From Lysobacteraceae bacterium NML93-0793 (GTDB lineage: Bacteria; Pseudomonadota; Gammaproteobacteria; Xanthomonadales; Xanthomonadaceae), in assembly GCA_002324875.1 (NCBI GenBank), contig NTJG01000002.1, positions 248,001 to 312,000 on the forward strand: a stretch of 64,000 nucleotides of DNA, written 5' to 3'. A program made the position numbers and the translations under genes. The notes below the pieces were generated by a model. The model searched no databases. It had not been told where the DNA came from and saw only the letters and a program-made list of their open reading frames with translations. Shown here piece by piece: positions 1 through 10,265 of the stretch (its first letter is position 1; each line of letters opens with the position of its first letter).

Positions 1-51
1 GCATGCGGGCACGGTTCGGGCGCAAGCGTGGGGCGTCGTGACGCTTGAACG

Positions 52-86
52 GTGATTGGTGATTCGTGATTGGGGATTGGTGATTC
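52..86. repeat. Heptamer tandem repeat, five copies
   Basis: Five consecutive 7-base units of the form GTGATTS (GTGATTG, GTGATTC, GTGATTG, GGGATTG, GTGATTC) run without interruption about 100 bases before the first gene. Such short GATT-rich runs are seen in intergenic DNA of xanthomonads. No function can be assigned. The rest of positions 1-193 shows no other gene. Confidence 0.75.
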
Positions 87-193
87 GCAGGCCGAAGCAC
101 GGCCGTCGGCCCTGCCGTGTCGAGCCGCCAGTGACGAACCGCCCCGCACACTCCCCGTATCATTCCCTCTGATTCCGTACAGACCTCATCACG

Positions 194-682
194 ATGGACG
201 AACTGCTGATCGTCACCACCGGTGGCACGATCGACAAGATCTACTTCGACGACAAGTCGGACTACCAGGTGGGCGAGCCGCAGATCGGGCGCATGCTCGA
301 GGAGCTCGGCGTCGCGTTCCGCTTCCGGGTGATTCCGATCATCCGCAAGGACTCGCTGCACATCACCGATGCCGACCGTGAATTGATCCGCGCGACGATC
401 GCCGCCCAGCCGGCGCGCCACGTGCTGCTGACCCACGGCACCGACTCGATGGTCGAGACGGCGAAGGTACTGGCGTCGATCACCGACAAGACCATCGTGC
501 TGACCGGCGCCTTGAGCCCGGCGAGCTTCCGTGGCTCGGATGCCGAATTCAACATCGGCACCGCGGTCGGCGCGGTGCAGTCCCGGCCGCCCGGCGTCTA
601 CGTGGCGATGAACGGCCGCATCTGGGATCCGCTCAAGGTCCGCAAGAACGTCGAGGCCAACCGCTTCGAACCCCTGCCCTGA
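194..682 (+). CDS. Asparaginase-like single-domain protein
   Basis: The 162-residue protein carries the two N-terminal signatures of the bacterial L-asparaginase family: TTGGTID near residues 8-14 and LTHGTDSM near 79-86, which in full enzymes supply the nucleophile threonine and the second Thr-Asp catalytic pair. Typical asparaginases have about 330 residues in two domains; this one stops after the first domain, at a stop codon followed at once by a terminator hairpin, so it is a compact protein rather than an obvious frameshift. The ATG at 194 is the natural start because the motif begins seven residues later. Whether it hydrolyses asparagine is unknown; a binding or altered amidohydrolase role is equally possible. 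It has no signal peptide, so it should be cytoplasmic. Confidence 0.85.
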   Translation: MDELLIVTTGGTIDKIYFDDKSDYQVGEPQIGRMLEELGVAFRFRVIPIIRKDSLHITDADRELIRATIAAQPARHVLLTHGTDSMVETAKVLASITDKTIVLTGALSPASFRGSDAEFNIGTAVGAVQSRPPGVYVAMNGRIWDPLKVRKNVEANRFEPLP

Positions 683-690
683 GCCGCCGC

Positions 691-717
691 CCACCCCGGA
701 CGGTCCGTCCGGGGTGG
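691..717. terminator. Bidirectional hairpin between convergent genes
   Basis: A 12-bp perfect stem (691-702 with 706-717) with a three-base loop lies between the asparaginase-like gene and the convergent S8 protease. It has no long T-run, but its position eight bases past one stop codon and 13 before the other fits a shared terminator. Confidence 0.75.
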
Positions 718-729
718 ACGCCGCTGTCG

Positions 730-2790
730 TCAGTTGCCGCCGCTGTAGCTGCCGCGCAGCGTGGCGCCCGAGTAGGCGCTGTAACCGCGCACGGTGACGT
801 ACCACGTGCCCGCCTGCGGCGCGGCGAAGCTGCAGGTCTCGTTGTTGCCGGTCTGATAGGGCCGGCAATCGTAGACCGAGGTCGTCGGCGCCGCCCCGCG
901 CCGCACGTACAGGTCCGCATCCCCGGTCCCGCCCGACAGGGCGAACTGGAGATTGGACGCACCCGTCGGGACGTTCAGCGTGTAGGTACGCGTGCTGCTC
1001 GCCGCGCCGGACAGGCCCGACACCGGCACCCCGTTCTGCAGCACGCTGCCACCGCCGCTCGAAGCGGTGAAGGCGGCGGTCAGCGACACGCCCGAGAACG
1101 CCGAGTATCCGCGCAGCATCACGTGGTAGGTCCCGGCCTGGGGTGCGGCGAAGGTGCAGGTTTCCGCATTGCCGGTCTGGTAGGGCCGGCAATCGTAGGT
1201 CGCGGTGGTGGGCTGGCTGCCGAAGCGGACGTAGAGATCGGCATCCCCGGTGCCACCGGCGGTGGTGATCGACAGGTTGGTGGCGCCGGCCGGTACGGTG
1301 ACCGTCCAGTAGCGCGTGCTGCCGGCGGCCCCCGACAGGCCCGTCACCGGCACGCCGTTGGCCAGCTGGCCGGTGCCCGGACCCGGGTCGGGCGGCGTGC
1401 CCCCGTTGCCGGCGGCCGCATCGACGGCGGCCTTGGCATTGATGATGCCGGCGCCGCAGCCACCCGAGCACGTGCCCGGCAACGGACGCGCGGTGCTCTT
1501 GAGGATGGATTCGACCTGCGCCGGGCTCAGCGGGCTCGGCGCGGCCGCCTGCATCAGGGCGACCACGCCGGCCACGTGCGGCGCCGCCATCGAGGTGCCG
1601 TTGTAGGAGGCGTAGCTTTCCGTGCCCGGTCCCTGCGTGCCGCTGTTGAGCGTGGAGACGATGCCCACGCCCGGTGCGGAGACATCGATCAGTGCGCCGT
1701 AGTTCGAGAAACTCGCGCGCGAGCCGTTCTGGTCGGTCGCCGCCACGGCGATGACGTTGTTGCAGTTCGCGGGCGTGAAGCCGGACACGTTGGCGTTGCT
1801 GTTGCCCGCCGCGACCACGACCGTGGTGCCGCGCGAGACGGCGCCGTTGATCGCGTTCTGCGTGGTCGAACCGCAGCTGCCGCTGCCGCCCAGGCTCAGG
1901 TTGATGACCTCGGCCGGGTTGGCGTTCGCCGGCACGCCGGGCACCGACCCGCCGGAGGCCCAGATGATGCCGTCGGCGATGTCGGAGGTGTAGCCGCCGC
2001 CGCGGCCGAGCACGCGCACGTGCGAGACCTTGGCGTCGAACGCGGTGCCGGCCACGCCGTTGTTGTTGTTGGTCAGCGCGGCGACGGTGCCGGCGACATG
2101 GGTGCCGTGCCAACTGGACGGCTGCCCGCCGTAGTAGTCGCCCGGATCGGCGGGGTTGCTGTCGCGGCCGTTGCCGTCGCCGCCCACCGTGGCGTCGCTG
2201 ATCATGTCGTAGCCGGCGATGATGTTGCCGTTGAGGTCGCTGTGGCTGGTGCTGCCGGTATCGAGCACCGCGACGACGATGCCGGCACCGGTCGACACGT
2301 CCCACGCCTGGTCAGCACGGATGCCGCCGGTGGCGTTGAAGTAGCCCCACTGCTGGCTGTAGCGCGGGTCGTTCGGCGTCAGCGCGATCTGCAGCAGCTG
2401 GTCGACCTCGACGTACTCGACCGACGGATCGGCCGCGATCTGGCGCATCAGCTGCTCGGCCTCGGCGCGATCGAGCTTGCGGCCCGTGGTCACCACCTCG
2501 GCGCCGGTGCCCGTCCGGCGCAGCGCGCGGATCGCCAGCCGGTCGCCGCCGGCCGCCGGCACGGCGCGGGCCGCGTTCTGCAGCGACGTCTGCAGCGCGC
2601 CCGGATCCGCGAGCGCGGTCGTGCCGTCGCGGTACTTCACGATGAAACGGTCGTGCTGCTGGGCGGACTGCAGGCCGGCCAGGTTGATGCGCTCCGCGGC
2701 CGCAGCGGGCGCGAGAACGGCCGACGACACGACGACCGCGATCGCGGCCGCCAGCACGCGCCTGCGCGCGCGTTCATGAGACAGGAACAT
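730..2790 (-). CDS. Secreted S8 subtilisin-like serine protease with two PPC domains
   Basis: The 686-residue pre-pro-protease starts with a signal peptide (about 1-32), followed by an inhibitor-I9-like propeptide (about 47-135, ending in VEYVEVD). The peptidase S8 domain has Asp177 (AVLDTGS), His228 (WHGTHVAGT), oxyanion Asn330 (VAAGN) and Ser400 (NGTSMAAPH). Two tandem bacterial pre-peptidase C-terminal domains (about 478-575 and 590-686), each with [10 protein letters not shown] and PYQTGN motifs, close the protein; such domains are usually trimmed during or after secretion. Start: ATG at 2790 with GGGGAG ten bases upstream. The organisation matches extracellular proteases of Xanthomonas and Lysobacter. 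A stand-alone homologue of its propeptide lies upstream at 3360-3779. Expected to act outside the cell in protein digestion. Confidence 0.95.
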   Translation of the reverse strand: MFLSHERARRRVLAAAIAVVVSSAVLAPAAAAERINLAGLQSAQQHDRFIVKYRDGTTALADPGALQTSLQNAARAVPAAGGDRLAIRALRRTGTGAEVVTTGRKLDRAEAEQLMRQIAADPSVEYVEVDQLLQIALTPNDPRYSQQWGYFNATGGIRADQAWDVSTGAGIVVAVLDTGSTSHSDLNGNIIAGYDMISDATVGGDGNGRDSNPADPGDYYGGQPSSWHGTHVAGTVAALTNNNNGVAGTAFDAKVSHVRVLGRGGGYTSDIADGIIWASGGSVPGVPANANPAEVINLSLGGSGSCGSTTQNAINGAVSRGTTVVVAAGNSNANVSGFTPANCNNVIAVAATDQNGSRASFSNYGALIDVSAPGVGIVSTLNSGTQGPGTESYASYNGTSMAAPHVAGVVALMQAAAPSPLSPAQVESILKSTARPLPGTCSGGCGAGIINAKAAVDAAAGNGGTPPDPGPGTGQLANGVPVTGLSGAAGSTRYWTVTVPAGATNLSITTAGGTGDADLYVRFGSQPTTATYDCRPYQTGNAETCTFAAPQAGTYHVMLRGYSAFSGVSLTAAFTASSGGGSVLQNGVPVSGLSGAASSTRTYTLNVPTGASNLQFALSGGTGDADLYVRRGAAPTTSVYDCRPYQTGNNETCSFAAPQAGTWYVTVRGYSAYSGATLRGSYSGGN

Positions 2791-3143
2791 TGGATGACTC
2801 CCCGGGTTTGGTGATGGGACGTGCGTGTCCCGCGCTTTCGCTTGTCCAGCTTGTCCAGCACGTGTCCGGAACCACCCCCTGAGGTTCGGAACGGAGCCAC
2901 CGGATGTGACCCAGATGGCCCGAATGTGACGCTAAGCGACAGGACCCCACGGTTACAAGTGAAATCACCAACGCGGGCCGCCGATAACAGCGGCGTTCGT
3001 CACAGAACCGGCATTTGGTCGGCAGAACAGGCGCAAGGCCGGTCGCGGGTGTCACAAGCGCGCCGCAGGATGCCGGGCCGATGCCGACCCGCCGATCATC
3101 TGAAGGAGGGAATCGGAGCTCTGGCGGCGATCGCCAGCTGCAG
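2791..3143. other. Upstream region of the S8 protease
   Basis: About 350 bases without a convincing gene. It should hold the promoter and leader of the minus-strand S8 protease. Visible structure: a CTTGTCCAG direct repeat near 2842-2859, two ATGTGAC words near 2904 and 2924, and the 16-bp motif described separately. The open frames here have no recognisable protein features. Confidence 0.6.
2927..2942 (-). promoter_or_regulatory. Shared protease upstream motif, copy 1
   Basis: TGACGCTAAGCGACAG lies about 137 bases upstream of the S8 protease start. A copy with one mismatch occurs at 6111-6126, upstream of the lysyl endopeptidase. Read on the minus strand it is an imperfect dyad (CTGTCGC, three bases, GCGTCA). 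The shared word and its location suggest an activator or repressor site common to both secreted proteases; the protein that binds it is not known. A Crp/Clp-like factor is one thought, because the plus strand begins TGTGA, but the other half-site is poor. Confidence 0.4.
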
Positions 3144-3311
3144 TCACCGACTGACATGCGGAGCGCTGCCCGGCTTGAAGATCATCCCGCTCGCGCGGGA
3201 CGACACCTGCGACGTGCGCGGCCTGGACTGCGTATGCAGCATCACGTCCACCTCGACGTGTTCGGCGTCGGGATCGGAATCGAAGACCCGTAGGGCGGGT
3301 CTCGACCCGCC
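3144..3311 (-). pseudogene. Remnant of a propeptide-like inhibitor gene
   Basis: Reading the minus strand from 3311 gives an open frame without a start codon, ending at a TGA at 3144-3146. Its middle (about 3239-3284) encodes DSDPDAEHVEVDVML, which matches the C-terminal end of the propeptide-like protein next door (AADPDVEYAEVDGMM) and of the S8 propeptide ([15 protein letters not shown]). Everything N-terminal to this is missing, and the break coincides with the palindromic repeat at 3289-3316. I read it as the 3' stub of a duplicated inhibitor gene. The residues after VDVML have no match. Confidence 0.65.
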
Positions 3312-3316
3312 CTACG
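3289..3316. repeat. 28-bp palindromic REP-like element
   Basis: Thirteen-base perfect arms (3289-3301 and 3304-3316) with a two-base centre, of the form GTAGGGCGGGTC...GACCCGCCCTAC. Palindromes of this kind are dispersed in intergenic DNA of Lysobacter and relatives. This one sits exactly at the broken end of the inhibitor remnant. Confidence 0.8.
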
Positions 3317-3359
3317 CATGGGTGCGACATCGCGCGCACACCATGCGGCACCCCGGCCC

Positions 3360-3779
3360 TCAGCGCGCCGGCGACTCCGGCGCCGGGCCGATCGTCATCA
3401 TGCCGTCGACCTCGGCGTATTCGACGTCGGGATCGGCCGCCAGGCGTTCGAGCAGGCGCTGCGCCTGCGCACGGTCGAGCGGGACGGATGCCGCGACGAC
3501 GTCGGCGCCGACGCCCATCCGCCGCTGCCACTGCAATGCGACATTACCATCCGTAGTGACCGCCTTCGCCGCCGCATCGAGCCGCGGCTGCACCGCGGCG
3601 CTGTCCCGGCCGGGCGCGCTGTCGTCGCTGAACTTGACGATGAACCGCTGCCACGGACCGTCGCCTTCGAGTGCCACCGCCTGCTGGTTCGCCATCGCGC
3701 ACCCCATCACCGTGAAGACCAGGACCAGCGCCAGCGGCCACAGGGAACGCAGCCCGCGCCATCGCATCGCTCCGGACAT
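3360..3779 (-). CDS. Stand-alone I9-propeptide-like putative lipoprotein
   Basis: This 139-residue protein has an N-terminal hydrophobic segment ending in a lipobox-like VMGC (Cys27). A region (about 45-130) resembles the propeptide of the S8 protease downstream: WQRFIVKF against [33 protein letters not shown] against [25 protein letters not shown] when the two halves are aligned. No catalytic domain follows; the frame ends normally. In subtilases this domain is both folding chaperone and inhibitor, so a separate copy on the cell surface could fold the protease in trans or protect the cell from it. The start at 3779 has GAGAGG six bases upstream; an internal ATG at 3767 is also possible. The inhibitor role is inference. 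Confidence 0.8.
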   Translation of the reverse strand: MSGAMRWRGLRSLWPLALVLVFTVMGCAMANQQAVALEGDGPWQRFIVKFSDDSAPGRDSAAVQPRLDAAAKAVTTDGNVALQWQRRMGVGADVVAASVPLDRAQAQRLLERLAADPDVEYAEVDGMMTIGPAPESPAR

Positions 3780-3858
3780 CGTCGCCTCTCCGTAGATAGC
3801 CGGTCGCGATGGTAGCGACCGGCGATGAACGCCGTGTTCGTGGACACCCGGCGCAGAA

Positions 3859-3884
3859 ACGCCCCGGCCAGTCGGCCGGGGCGT
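3859..3884 (-). terminator. Terminator after the lysyl endopeptidase gene
   Basis: An 11-bp perfect stem (3859-3869 with 3874-3884) with an AGTC loop, followed on the minus strand by TTTCTG, lies 32 bases past the stop codon of the lysyl endopeptidase gene and before the inhibitor start. Confidence 0.75.
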
Positions 3885-3915
3885 CCGGAATCGCGCGCAT
3901 CCCTGCGCGCGCCGG

Positions 3916-6138
<2,223 letters not shown>

Positions 6139-6166
6139 TCAACCTGAATCTCCAACTGAACCGGGC

Positions 6167-6204
6167 AAAAAAATACCCAATGCGTCACAAAACGACGCAT
6201 TGGG
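6167..6204 (-). terminator. Rho-independent terminator after sufT
   Basis: An 11-bp perfect stem (6176-6186 with 6194-6204) with a seven-base loop is followed on the minus strand by TATTTTTTTG. It begins 37 bases past the sufT stop codon. It is the most classical intrinsic terminator in the window. Confidence 0.9.
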
Positions 6205-6241
6205 CATATTCAGCCGAGTGAAGCGGGCGTGCGACGCCGGG

Positions 6242-6793
6242 TCAGAGCATTCCCGTTTCCAGGCGCGCGGCTTCGGACATCATCGAGCGGTTCCATGGCG
6301 GATCGAAGACCAGCTCGACGTCCGCCTCGCGCACGGTGGGGATCAGCTCGAGTTTGCTGCGCACGTCGTCGACGAGGATCTCGCCCATGCCGCAGCCCGG
6401 CGCGGTGAGCGTCATCTTGACCTCGATCGTGCGCGCGCCGTCATCGGCCGGGTGGACGACGGCCTCGTAGACCAGCCCCAGATCCACCACGTTGATCGGA
6501 ATTTCCGGATCGAAACAGGTGCGCAGCTGGTTCCACACCATGCGCTCGACAGCCGCGTCGTCGGCGCCGTCGGGAAGCTCCAGCGGCACCGGCGGCTCCT
6601 TGCCGATCGCATCGGCGTCCCGGCCGGCCAACCGGAACAGATTGCCCTCGACGAACACGGTGTAGCTGCCGCCCAGCGCCTGGGTGATGTAACCGGCGCT
6701 GCCAGCGGGCAGGGTGACGTTTTCGCCCTGGGGGACGAGGACGACGGCGCAATCGCGCTCGAATCGGACGGGTTCGCTGCTACGGGAGTACAT
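6242..6793 (-). CDS. sufT: Fe-S cluster assembly protein SufT
   Basis: This 183-residue protein has an N-terminal segment found in SufT proteins (about 1-75) and a MIP18/DUF59 domain (about 78-175) with DPEIPINVVDLGLVY and LTAPGCGMGEIL, including the conserved Cys of that loop. SufT is an accessory protein for maturation of iron-sulfur proteins in the cytoplasm. The ATG at 6793 gives the usual family length; the frame stays open far upstream but that part overlaps the divergent gene and has no homology. It is monocistronic here, divergent from a membrane protein gene and followed by a strong terminator, so not inside a suf operon. Confidence 0.9.
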   Translation of the reverse strand: MYSRSSEPVRFERDCAVVLVPQGENVTLPAGSAGYITQALGGSYTVFVEGNLFRLAGRDADAIGKEPPVPLELPDGADDAAVERMVWNQLRTCFDPEIPINVVDLGLVYEAVVHPADDGARTIEVKMTLTAPGCGMGEILVDDVRSKLELIPTVREADVELVFDPPWNRSMMSEAARLETGML

Positions 6794-6890
6794 GGCCTGG
6801 ACATGGTGGCGCGACGCGGCCACGGCAAGGCTGTCATTGTATCGCCAGCCGCCGCTATGCTGGCCGGCCGCGCCCGCGATACAGCCTTCC

Positions 6891-7313
6891 ATGCCCGAAT
6901 CCACCCGTCCTGCCCGCGCCCGGCGCTGGCCGCTGGCGATCGCCCTGCTGCTGCTCGGCAGCCTCGGCATCGCGGCCGTCTGGATCCTGGTCGCCGATGC
7001 GCGCAATGCGCAGAGCAGCTGGATGGCCGTGGTCGCCGCGGTGGACGCGGCCTGGATCCTGCGCCTCACCCGTGCGCGTCCCGGCATGCTGCGCGCGCTC
7101 GCAGGCCTGCTGGCGACCGCGCTGACCATCGTGGTCGCCGGCTTCGGCATCATCGCCGCCCAGCTGGCGCGTCCGATGGGCATGCTGCCCTGGGAGTCGG
7201 CGCTCAAGCTCGGACCGCAGCATGCGTGGACGCTGGGGAGCCTGGCCAACGGGCCGGTGGACCTCGCCTGGCTGTGCGCTGGACTGGTGATCGCGGCGGT
7301 GCTGTCGCGCTGA
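6891..7313 (+). CDS. Small membrane protein of unknown function
   Basis: A 140-residue protein starting at ATG 6891, with a basic N-terminus (RPARARRWP) and hydrophobic segments at about 14-35, 44-58, 68-90 and 122-138, so about four membrane spans. I do not recognise the family. It is divergent from sufT (97 bases between starts) and ends six bases from the convergent pntB stop, leaving no room for a separate terminator. An inner membrane location is likely. Confidence 0.75.
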   Translation: MPESTRPARARRWPLAIALLLLGSLGIAAVWILVADARNAQSSWMAVVAAVDAAWILRLTRARPGMLRALAGLLATALTIVVAGFGIIAAQLARPMGMLPWESALKLGPQHAWTLGSLANGPVDLAWLCAGLVIAAVLSR

Positions 7314-7319
7314 ACGCGG

Positions 7320-8732
7320 TCAGTGCCCGCCGTCCAGCGCCTTGAGTTCGCTGACCAGGGCGCCGGCCATCGCCGCACCGTCGCCGTAGAGCATGCGGGT
7401 GTTGGGCGCGTAGAACAGGGCGTTCTCGATGCCCGCGAAGCCCGTGCCCGCGCCGCGCTTGATGACGATCGTGTGCCTGGAGTCGACGACATCGAGAATC
7501 GGCATGCCGTAGATCGGACTGGCCGGGTCGGTCTTCGCCACCGGATTGACGACATCGTTGGCGCCGATCACCAGGCTGACGTCGGTGGTCGCGAATTCGG
7601 GATTGATGTCGTCCATGTCGGCGATCAGATCGTAGGGCACGCCGGCCTCGGCGAGCAGCACGTTCATGTGTCCGGGCATGCGGCCGGCGACGGGATGGAT
7701 CGCGAATTTCACCTTGACTCCGCGTTCCATCAGCCGCTGCGCCAGTTCCCAGATCTTGTGCTGGGCCTGCGCGACGGCCATGCCGTAGCCGGGCACGATC
7801 ACCACCCGCTCGGCATAGGCCATCATCGCCGCGACGTCGCCGGCCTCGATCGGCACCTGCGCGCCCTCGATGGCGCTGGCCTCGCCGCTGGCACCAAAAC
7901 TCGAGAACAGCACGCTGCGGATCGAGCGGTTCATGGCCTTGGCCATCAGCCGCGTCAGCAGCATGCCCGCGGCGCCGACCATGGTGCCGGCGATGATCAG
8001 CGCCTCGTTGCCGAGCACATAGCCTTCGAACGCGACCGCGAGACCGGTGAGCGCGTTGTACAGGGAAATCACCACCGGCATGTCCGCGCCGCCGATCGGC
8101 AGCGTCATCAGCACGCCGACCGCCAGGGCCGCGACGAAAAACGCCACGATCACCGGCACGCCCAGCGCATGTGCCAGCACACCACCGAGCACCGCCGCGC
8201 CCGCGAACACCAGCAGGTTCAGAGCCTGCTGGCCGGGAAACACGTAGCGCCGGTCCATGCGGCCGTCGAGCTTGGCCCAGGCGATCACCGAGCCCGAGAG
8301 CGCGATCGCGCCGATCAGCGCGCCGAGCACGGCCAGCGTACGCACGAGCAGCGGCACCGGCACGGCGTCTGCAACGCCCACCTGTGCATTCCAGCGCAGC
8401 AACTCCACCGCGCCGATCGCCGCGGCCGATCCGCCGCCCAGGCCGTTGTACAGCGCCACCATCTGCGGCATGTCGGTGATCGCCACGCGCTTGCCCGACA
8501 CCCAGGCCAGCACGGTGCCGAGTGCGATCGCCGCGATCATCAGGCCGATGTTGCCCAGCCCCGGTACGAAGAACGTCGCCAGCGTGGCGATGACCATGCC
8601 CGCGCCCGCCCACTGGATGCCCGAACGCGCGGTCGTCGGCGAAGCCATGCGCTGCAGGCCGAGCAGGAACAGGGTGGCGGCGACGAGATAGCTCGCCGCG
8701 ATCACGCCGTGGAGCCACTGGGACCCGGTCAT
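7320..8732 (-). CDS. pntB: NAD(P) transhydrogenase subunit beta
   Basis: The 470-residue protein has about eight to nine membrane spans in its first two thirds. The cytoplasmic NADP(H)-binding domain III follows, with PGYGMAVAQAQ, GRMPGHMNVLLAEA, VIGANDVVNP and KRGAGTGFAG. It is the beta subunit of the proton-translocating transhydrogenase, which uses the proton gradient to drive NADPH formation from NADH. Its ATG overlaps the stop of the upstream membrane protein gene (ATGA), and that gene in turn overlaps pntAb, so the three are probably translated together. The partner pntAa lies 2.4 kb further along the same strand. Confidence 0.96.
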   Translation of the reverse strand: MTGSQWLHGVIAASYLVAATLFLLGLQRMASPTTARSGIQWAGAGMVIATLATFFVPGLGNIGLMIAAIALGTVLAWVSGKRVAITDMPQMVALYNGLGGGSAAAIGAVELLRWNAQVGVADAVPVPLLVRTLAVLGALIGAIALSGSVIAWAKLDGRMDRRYVFPGQQALNLLVFAGAAVLGGVLAHALGVPVIVAFFVAALAVGVLMTLPIGGADMPVVISLYNALTGLAVAFEGYVLGNEALIIAGTMVGAAGMLLTRLMAKAMNRSIRSVLFSSFGASGEASAIEGAQVPIEAGDVAAMMAYAERVVIVPGYGMAVAQAQHKIWELAQRLMERGVKVKFAIHPVAGRMPGHMNVLLAEAGVPYDLIADMDDINPEFATTDVSLVIGANDVVNPVAKTDPASPIYGMPILDVVDSRHTIVIKRGAGTGFAGIENALFYAPNTRMLYGDGAAMAGALVSELKALDGGH

Positions 8733-9211
8733 GACGCCACGCCCGGCTGCGGGCTCCGATCGAGACGGTGATGTTCGCGCATCTCCATCGCGGTCTTCAG
8801 CAGACCGAGCAGGCCGAGGCCGAGCGCCAGCAGACCGAGTGACAACTGGTGCATCGGCGTGAACGCACTGAAGTAGGCACCGGCCAATCCGCCGCCCATC
8901 GCGCCGAACGCATAGAACGCCAGCAGCGCGAGCATCCAGCGCCCCTTGCCCGGGTGCTGCCAGACACGCCGCGACAGCGCATTCTGGGTGCGCCGCGGGT
9001 CCTGCATCGACGACAGACCGATTGCGATGCCGGCATACAGCAGCCCGTAGTTCCAGGCATCGAGTGGATGCAGGCCGCCCCGTCCGCTGCCCAGGCCGAT
9101 GGCACCCAGGGTCACGTAGCCCAAGGCGGTCAGCAGCAGCGGATACTGAAGGTAGCTCAGCGCCTGGTACACGTTGCGCGCCGACATCCCTCGCCGCGGT
9201 GCCGCGGTCAT
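8729..9211 (-). CDS. Membrane protein encoded between pntAb and pntB
   Basis: The 160-residue protein has about four hydrophobic segments (near 20-40, 50-65, 90-115 and 122-140). Its start overlaps the pntAb stop and its stop overlaps the pntB start, both by four bases. I do not recognise the family. The tight coupling inside the transhydrogenase operon suggests it is made in fixed ratio with PntAb and PntB and might assist assembly or be an accessory subunit; that is inference from position only. The end of the protein (EHHRLDRSPQPG) is charged and probably cytoplasmic. Confidence 0.85.
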   Translation of the reverse strand: MTAAPRRGMSARNVYQALSYLQYPLLLTALGYVTLGAIGLGSGRGGLHPLDAWNYGLLYAGIAIGLSSMQDPRRTQNALSRRVWQHPGKGRWMLALLAFYAFGAMGGGLAGAYFSAFTPMHQLSLGLLALGLGLLGLLKTAMEMREHHRLDRSPQPGVAS

Positions 9212-9507
9212 TCGGCGTCCCCCGGGCGGCGCGCAGGCTTGAACATCTCCAGCATGCGCTCGGTCACCACGTAGCCGCCGGCCGCATTGCCCGCCCCCAT
9301 CAGCACGGCGAGAAACCCGACGATTCTCTCGACGGTCGTGTCCGCATGCCCCAGCACCACCATCGCGCCGATCAGCACGATGCCGTGGATGAAGTTCGAA
9401 CCCGACATCAGCGGCGTGTGCAGGATGACCGGCACGCGCGAAATGATCACGTGGCCGGCAATCGCCGCCAGCATGAAAATGTACAGCGCCACGACCCCGT
9501 CGATCAT
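9208..9507 (-). CDS. pntAb: NAD(P) transhydrogenase subunit alpha, membrane part
   Basis: The 99-residue protein corresponds to the C-terminal membrane part of E. coli PntA, encoded separately as in Rhodospirillum rubrum and many proteobacteria. It has three to four hydrophobic segments and the family sequence HTPLMSGSNFIHGIVLIGA. It forms part of the proton channel with PntB. It is the first gene of a translationally coupled trio, but its normal upstream partner pntAa is separated from it by an oppositely oriented sigma factor operon. Confidence 0.95.
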   Translation of the reverse strand: MIDGVVALYIFMLAAIAGHVIISRVPVILHTPLMSGSNFIHGIVLIGAMVVLGHADTTVERIVGFLAVLMGAGNAAGGYVVTERMLEMFKPARRPGDAE

Positions 9508-9713
9508 CGCGGTTCCCCGTCAGCGTGTCGCCGCATCATAACGGTCGGTGAACCGCGCGCCAGCCCGGTGTGCGCATGCACCCGCCGGTCAACCGGCACG
9601 GCGCCCGGGCGTTGTCTCCAGGTGACCCCGCCCGATGGCCCGACGCACCGAGAATGGATGGCAGCCTGCCCGCTTCGCACGAGTCGCGCACATCGCACGC
9701 TAGGCTGTCGGCC

Positions 9714-10265
9714 GTGAGCAGCCAACAGCCCGCGGCCGATCCCGCCCCGGTCGCACTCCCGACAACGCTCGAAGCGTTTCTGGCCGACGTGCAGCGACGT
9801 GCGTTCCGCTTCGCCGAAGTGGGTCTGCGGCACCGCGACGACGCCCTCGACGCGGTACAGGACGCGATGACGAAGATGCTCGGCTATCGCGACCGGCCAG
9901 CCGCCGAGTGGTCGCCACTGTTCTGGACCGTGCTGCGCAGCCGGATCGTCGATCTGCAGCGGCGGCGCAGCTTCCGGATGACCTGGCTCAGTGATGCCCG
10001 CACGTCGGAGGGCGACGAGATCGACTGGGCCGACGGCGGCCCGGACCCGTCCCGCCAGCACGACGGGCAGGAGGCGTGGCGGCATCTCGCCGCATCGCTC
10101 CGTGCCCTGCCACGCCGCCAGCGCGAAGCGTTCACGCTGCGCGTGCTGGAGGAGTTCGATGTCGAGACCACCGCACGCATCATGGAATGCAGCGCAGGCT
10201 CGGTGAAAACCCATCTGTTCCGTGCCCGTGAGGCACTGCAGACGCACCTCGAGGATTTCCGATGA
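9714..10265 (+). CDS. ECF-type RNA polymerase sigma factor
   Basis: A 183-residue sigma-70 family protein. Region 2 spans about 25-90 (DALDAVQDAMTKMLGY, VLRSRIVDLQRRR), and region 4 spans about 125-180 (LPRRQREAFTLRVLEEF, then AGSVKTHLFRAREAL helix-turn-helix). I chose GTG at 9714; a possible -10 (TAGGCT, 9701-9706) directly precedes it, which would make a very short leader. ATGs at 9654 and 9658 are alternatives. Its stop overlaps the ATG of the next gene. The following proteins (single-span then periplasmic DUF3106) suggest a sigma/anti-sigma/sensor module regulating an envelope-related regulon. The target promoter is unknown. Confidence 0.9.
   Translation: MSSQQPAADPAPVALPTTLEAFLADVQRRAFRFAEVGLRHRDDALDAVQDAMTKMLGYRDRPAAEWSPLFWTVLRSRIVDLQRRRSFRMTWLSDARTSEGDEIDWADGGPDPSRQHDGQEAWRHLAASLRALPRRQREAFTLRVLEEFDVETTARIMECSAGSVKTHLFRAREALQTHLEDFR

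Noticed and set aside
1123-2814. 563-codon open frame opposite the S8 protease
   Set aside because: Its composition (Arg, Ala, Gly, Val, His rich) is that of an antisense shadow in GC-rich DNA, and the minus strand encodes a protease with all motifs.
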